From NCBI GenBank assembly GCA_002999035.1, contig CP027241.1, positions 2,297,001-2,361,000 on the forward strand: a stretch of 64,000 nucleotides of DNA, read 5' to 3'. Shown piece by piece: positions 60,900-64,000 of the stretch; within the stretch, counting starts at the first letter, position 1; each line of letters opens with the position of its first letter. Source of the DNA: Lachnospiraceae bacterium oral taxon 500. Lineage in GTDB: Bacteria; Bacillota; Clostridia; Lachnospirales; Vallitaleaceae. The notes under the pieces are model-generated. The model worked only from the letters and a program-made list of their open reading frames with translations, was not told the DNA's origin and did no database searches. A program made the translations under genes and the position numbers.

Positions 60900-63213
60900 T
60901 TATGAAACCATTGATTTACACACTGTTTTTAATGTTAATACCGGCGCCACCGGAGAACAATTAGTTTTAACACCGCTGGATCCGGCTAACCCGCCGCGCG
61001 ATGTCTACCGGCTGAAATTTGATACCTCTATTCATCCCGGCCATACTGATCCGGTCGCCGGACAAGATACTTATACCAACTCCATGAGCTTAACCACTTA
61101 TACCGGTTCAGCTGATTCTACCGTGTCGTTCAACAGCACCCCTGTCGGACCGGTAGAAAACGGAATCGGTAAGTGGGCAGAAACCGTAGATTACGTTAAC
61201 AGGACAATTAAATGGCTCATTAATATTGAGCCCAAAGCCAGCGCCATGCATAAACTCATCGTTAATGATACTTTCCCCAACAAGGGCCTATCATTAGTTG
61301 CGAATAGCGTCGAGATAAAACAAGGCAGTTTGGTTCTGACAAAAGACACAGATTATGACTTGACAAATATCAATGAAAATGGGTTTACGGTTGAGTTCAA
61401 AGGCACCTTCGAATCTATTAACCGTAACGTTCAAATTACTTATAAGACTACTTTTGACCGGCATACCCATACTGACCCCAGCAATCCGTTAGAATATAAA
61501 AATGCCGGCAATTACCGGATGACAGGATTGGCAAATCCCAAAACTATCTCTGCGGCTACCTTTACCGTTCATCCGTATGTTCCGACAAACGGCGGTAAAG
61601 AGGTCAAAACCGATTGGCCTACTCGGGAAATGGAATGGACGATTTATGCCAACTATAACGCCGAACCTCTGAATCTGAAGGTGAAGGACGAAATCGGCGC
61701 CGGTCATGAACTGATTGAAGATTCGATCAAGGTTTATACCTATACACCGCACCAGACTAATGGAAAGCCGCAGCTGGGCAGCGAGGTAACCACACCGGTT
61801 TATACCTTAAGCGACGTAACAGCCAACGGCTTTACGGTTGATTTTGCCAATACCAATCAGCGCTATGCCATTGTTTATAAAACCAGAATGTCCGATACCG
61901 GACTGTCGATCAATAAGTATGAAAATACGGCTTTCCTGAACGACACAGCGGTGAAAAAAGAAGCTACTTTCCCGAACTATGATAAGTTTCTGGGCAAAGT
62001 TGGTAAGCAGCGGCGCACTCCAACGAATCAGCTGGACTGGTATATCGACTGGAGTGTTAACATCAATCAAAGCTTGTCCGTCATTCATGACACGGTCATT
62101 AATGATCGCTTAGGTGTCGGGCAGGAATATGTACCCGACAGCTTCAAATTGTATACGGTTCATCCGACTAGGCAATTGGTGCCGGCTTCCGAGTATAATC
62201 TCATTATTAAGCCGTTTGATCCGGTCACCAGCGAACAAAGTATGGAGCTGCGGTTTAACAATCCGATTGACCGGGAATACCTGCTGGAATATTCAACCTT
62301 GATCACCAAGGAGCAGGCGCCATTCCCCATGAAAAATAAAATAAGCATAAACGGTGAAAACGTTCAAATTGTAAACCGCCAGGTAGAGACCCTAGTTAAC
62401 GCTGTTTACGCCACAACCACCGCCGGCTCGGAGCGTCCGCGTTCTCGATACGGCAGTATCTCGATTTTGAAAAAGGATAAATCAAACGGCCGTCCGCTGG
62501 CTGGCATTGTTTTTGAACTCTGGAAAGATGGTGTTTTGGTTGCTGCTTTCCCGGCGACCGGCACAGACGGAAAAACGGAGTTAAAGGGCTTAAGACTCGG
62601 CAGTTACCTGTTAAAAGAACAATTTGACAGACGATATGTTCCGCTGCCGGATACAGCGGTTGAAATCAACACTGCTGCCCGCGATCTCAGCCTGACCTTG
62701 GAAAATACACCGGCCGATCCGGCCACACCATATAATCCGCCGGAACCGGAGAAGCCGCAACCGGACAATCCTCCCAAGGAACAGCCTAAGGATCAACCCA
62801 AGGATGAAACACCTAAGGATAAACCGAAACCGGAAAGACCTGACTATCCGACACCGGGTACGCCAAATGACGTTCCGCCGGTGCCGACGACACCTCCCGG
62901 ACCGAATGAAGGGGATATCGAAATCCCTAACGATCATATTCCGCAAATCGTGATTACGCCGAAGCACGGTAAGATCGAACTGACCGGCCGGCGTTGGAAA
63001 TATACGCCCAATGACGGTTTTTACGGCAAGGATTCCTTTACCGTTCATGTCACCACCCCGACCGGTGAGGAATATGACGAGGAAATTGAAATTGATATCC
63101 CCATTCCTGAGGGTGTCGCGACTTTGCCGAAAACCGACGGCATTCCTTCTGTTTTCTATTTCCTGCTGGGCGGTGCATGCCTTGCCTTAGCGGCCATATT
63201 TAAAAAGAAATAG
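60799..63213 (+). CDS. Cell-wall adhesin, C-terminal part with LPKTD anchor (frameshifted)
   Basis: An 804-residue open frame in the +1 frame relative to the preceding one. It has no signal peptide. Repeated adhesin modules follow (YKTTFDRHTHTDPSNP; ENTAFLNDTAVKKEATF), then a Cna_B/SpaA prealbumin-like module (SISILKKDKSNGRPLAGIVF), a Pro/Lys/Asp/Glu-rich wall-spanning linker of about 70 residues, a tandem-95/cadherin-like module (RRWKYTPNDGFYGKDSFTV), and a sortase signal LPKTD, hydrophobic span and KKK. Only a shift of one base near 60822-60890 joins it with the N-terminal part. Whether the break is sequencing error, pseudogene or phase switch is open. Confidence 0.8.
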   Translation: MLPFPKPLPPQPLQLQRLKPEALTKDKARLTNADYETIDLHTVFNVNTGATGEQLVLTPLDPANPPRDVYRLKFDTSIHPGHTDPVAGQDTYTNSMSLTTYTGSADSTVSFNSTPVGPVENGIGKWAETVDYVNRTIKWLINIEPKASAMHKLIVNDTFPNKGLSLVANSVEIKQGSLVLTKDTDYDLTNINENGFTVEFKGTFESINRNVQITYKTTFDRHTHTDPSNPLEYKNAGNYRMTGLANPKTISAATFTVHPYVPTNGGKEVKTDWPTREMEWTIYANYNAEPLNLKVKDEIGAGHELIEDSIKVYTYTPHQTNGKPQLGSEVTTPVYTLSDVTANGFTVDFANTNQRYAIVYKTRMSDTGLSINKYENTAFLNDTAVKKEATFPNYDKFLGKVGKQRRTPTNQLDWYIDWSVNINQSLSVIHDTVINDRLGVGQEYVPDSFKLYTVHPTRQLVPASEYNLIIKPFDPVTSEQSMELRFNNPIDREYLLEYSTLITKEQAPFPMKNKISINGENVQIVNRQVETLVNAVYATTTAGSERPRSRYGSISILKKDKSNGRPLAGIVFELWKDGVLVAAFPATGTDGKTELKGLRLGSYLLKEQFDRRYVPLPDTAVEINTAARDLSLTLENTPADPATPYNPPEPEKPQPDNPPKEQPKDQPKDETPKDKPKPERPDYPTPGTPNDVPPVPTTPPGPNEGDIEIPNDHIPQIVITPKHGKIELTGRRWKYTPNDGFYGKDSFTVHVTTPTGEEYDEEIEIDIPIPEGVATLPKTDGIPSVFYFLLGGACLALAAIFKKK
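60822..60829 (+). repeat. Eight-C homopolymer at the adhesin frame change
   Basis: A run of eight C residues within the overlap of the two adhesin frames. Loss of one C, or gain of two, would join the frames. Such runs are prone to slippage. Confidence 0.7.
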
Positions 63214-63239
63214 AAAAACTGCAAATTAAAAAGCACTAA

Positions 63240-63292
63240 AAAGCAGCTTGCTGACGGTCACACCGCCATGCAAGCTGCTTTCTCTTTTTTCT
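63240..63292 (+). terminator. Terminator of the adhesin gene
   Basis: AAAGCAGCTTGC (63240-63251) pairs with GCAAGCTGCTTT (63270-63281), then a T-rich tail. It resembles the terminator at 41792-41821. Confidence 0.85.
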
Positions 63293-63425
63293 CTTTCTTC
63301 TCTTTTTCTTTTTGCAAAACTTTTCCAAAATAAAATAATCCAAAACAATCCGAATCTGTTGCCGGCTGCTTGCCAGGAATCGATCTGATTCTTGTCACAT
63401 GCTTTCCCAGCCTTACCGCCCGCCG

Positions 63426-64000
63426 CTAATTTTTAAAACTATGAATCGGCGCGGGAATAAAGCCCGTCCGGCGAATAAACTCCTCACAGCCGAAGCGATT
63501 CACCGGCATCACCGGCGCCGTCCCCAGCAAACCGCCAAACTCCGCCGTTTCACCTACGCCCTTGCCGATAACCGGAATAATCCGAACAGCAGTCGTCTTG
63601 TTGTTGATCATGCCAATCGCCATTTCATCGGCAATCAAACCGGAAATCGTAGCTGCCGGCGTATCACCCGGCACGGCAATCATATCCAGTCCGACCGAGC
63701 AGACACAGGTCATGGCCTCCAGCTTTTCCAGGGTCAGCGCTCCGCGTTCCACTGCCTGAATCATCCCCTGATCCTCACTGACCGGAATAAAAGCGCCGCT
63801 TAAACCGCCAACCGAAGAAGAAGCCATGATTCCGCCCTTTTTAACCTGATCATTCAGCAGCGCCAGCGCCGCGGTCGTTCCCGGAGCGCCGGTTGACTCC
63901 AAACCCATCAGTTCCAAAATATCGGCAATCGAATCGCCGATGGCCGGTGTCGGCGCCAGCGATAAGTCAATAATGCCAAAGGGATAGCCCAGCCGTTCGG
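63426..64000 (-). CDS. PFL/UPF0210 (DUF711) family protein, C-terminal part, cut by the window end
   Basis: At least 190 residues remain, beginning [20 protein letters not shown] at the window edge. The sequence [19 protein letters not shown] and [20 protein letters not shown], with [13 protein letters not shown] and [14 protein letters not shown], is characteristic of this family, whose function is unknown despite its historical name. It usually follows a small ACT-domain protein. The N-terminal part lies outside the window. Confidence 0.88.
   Translation of the reverse strand, partial: ERLGYPFGIIDLSLAPTPAIGDSIADILELMGLESTGAPGTTAALALLNDQVKKGGIMASSSVGGLSGAFIPVSEDQGMIQAVERGALTLEKLEAMTCVCSVGLDMIAVPGDTPAATISGLIADEMAIGMINNKTTAVRIIPVIGKGVGETAEFGGLLGTAPVMPVNRFGCEEFIRRTGFIPAPIHSFKN

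Noticed and set aside
1-64000. CRISPR array, rRNA, tRNA, phage or intact insertion sequence
   Set aside because: No regularly spaced repeats, no RNA signature words in a correct fold and no full transposase or integrase frame were found by eye.

Overview
The window looks like a chromosomal piece of an anaerobic Gram-positive bacterium of the class Clostridia (Firmicutes). The evidence is the Firmicutes-type housekeeping order yicC-remA-gmk-rpoZ ... priA-def-fmt-rsmB-rlmN-stp-prkC-rsgA-rpe-thiN, strong AGGAGG ribosome binding sites, a PASTA-domain Ser/Thr kinase, a sortase-anchored surface protein, and oxygen-sensitive 2-hydroxyacyl-CoA dehydratase enzymes. I cannot name a genus. No rRNA, tRNA, CRISPR array, intact transposase or prophage was found.

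Region 1 (1-14.6 kb). A dps gene on the plus strand faces a ten-gene minus-strand cluster: YkvI-like transporter, LarA-like nickel-pincer enzyme, dehydratase activator (HadI type), dehydratase subunits (HadB/HadC type), AMP-forming acyl-CoA ligase, acyl-CoA dehydrogenase, EtfB, ferredoxin-fused EtfA and a class III CoA-transferase (HadA type). Together these suggest uptake of a 2-hydroxy acid, possible racemisation, CoA activation, radical dehydration to an enoyl-CoA and reduction of the double bond by an acyl-CoA dehydrogenase/ETF complex that may bifurcate electrons to ferredoxin. A candidate small RNA gene lies between dps and this cluster.

Region 2 (14.6-41.5 kb). This is mostly core genes on the minus strand: gpsA, NUDIX, FtsW/RodA, U32 peptidase, zapA, a winged-helix regulator, ruvBA, then the thiN-to-priA block, a GGDEF membrane protein, rpoZ-gmk-remA-yicC, ppiB, era and a questin-oxidase-like gene. 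Spacers carry several copies of one short inverted-repeat element (four recognised in the window), a 93-bp nested palindrome and structured leaders.

Region 3 (41.5-52 kb). A MacB/FtsX-type ABC system with a large exported partner protein is followed by a secreted NlpC/P60-like protein, trkH-trkA potassium uptake and a FadR-type regulator. Next comes a 760-bp gene graveyard with remnants of a DUF1016 (YhcG-type) nuclease and a hicAB toxin-antitoxin pair behind a perfect consensus promoter.

Region 4 (52-64 kb). Plus-strand genes are a YtrA-type regulator with an ABC transporter, then hypB, a 914-residue Fe-S/FAD oxidoreductase, hypA and a DUF5692-like membrane protein. The hyp operon has two 13-bp palindromes that match the FadR-family operator pattern. 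A large cell-wall adhesin follows, split by a frameshift near a run of eight C residues and ending in an LPKTD sorting signal. The window closes with the C-terminal part of a PFL/UPF0210 family gene on the minus strand.
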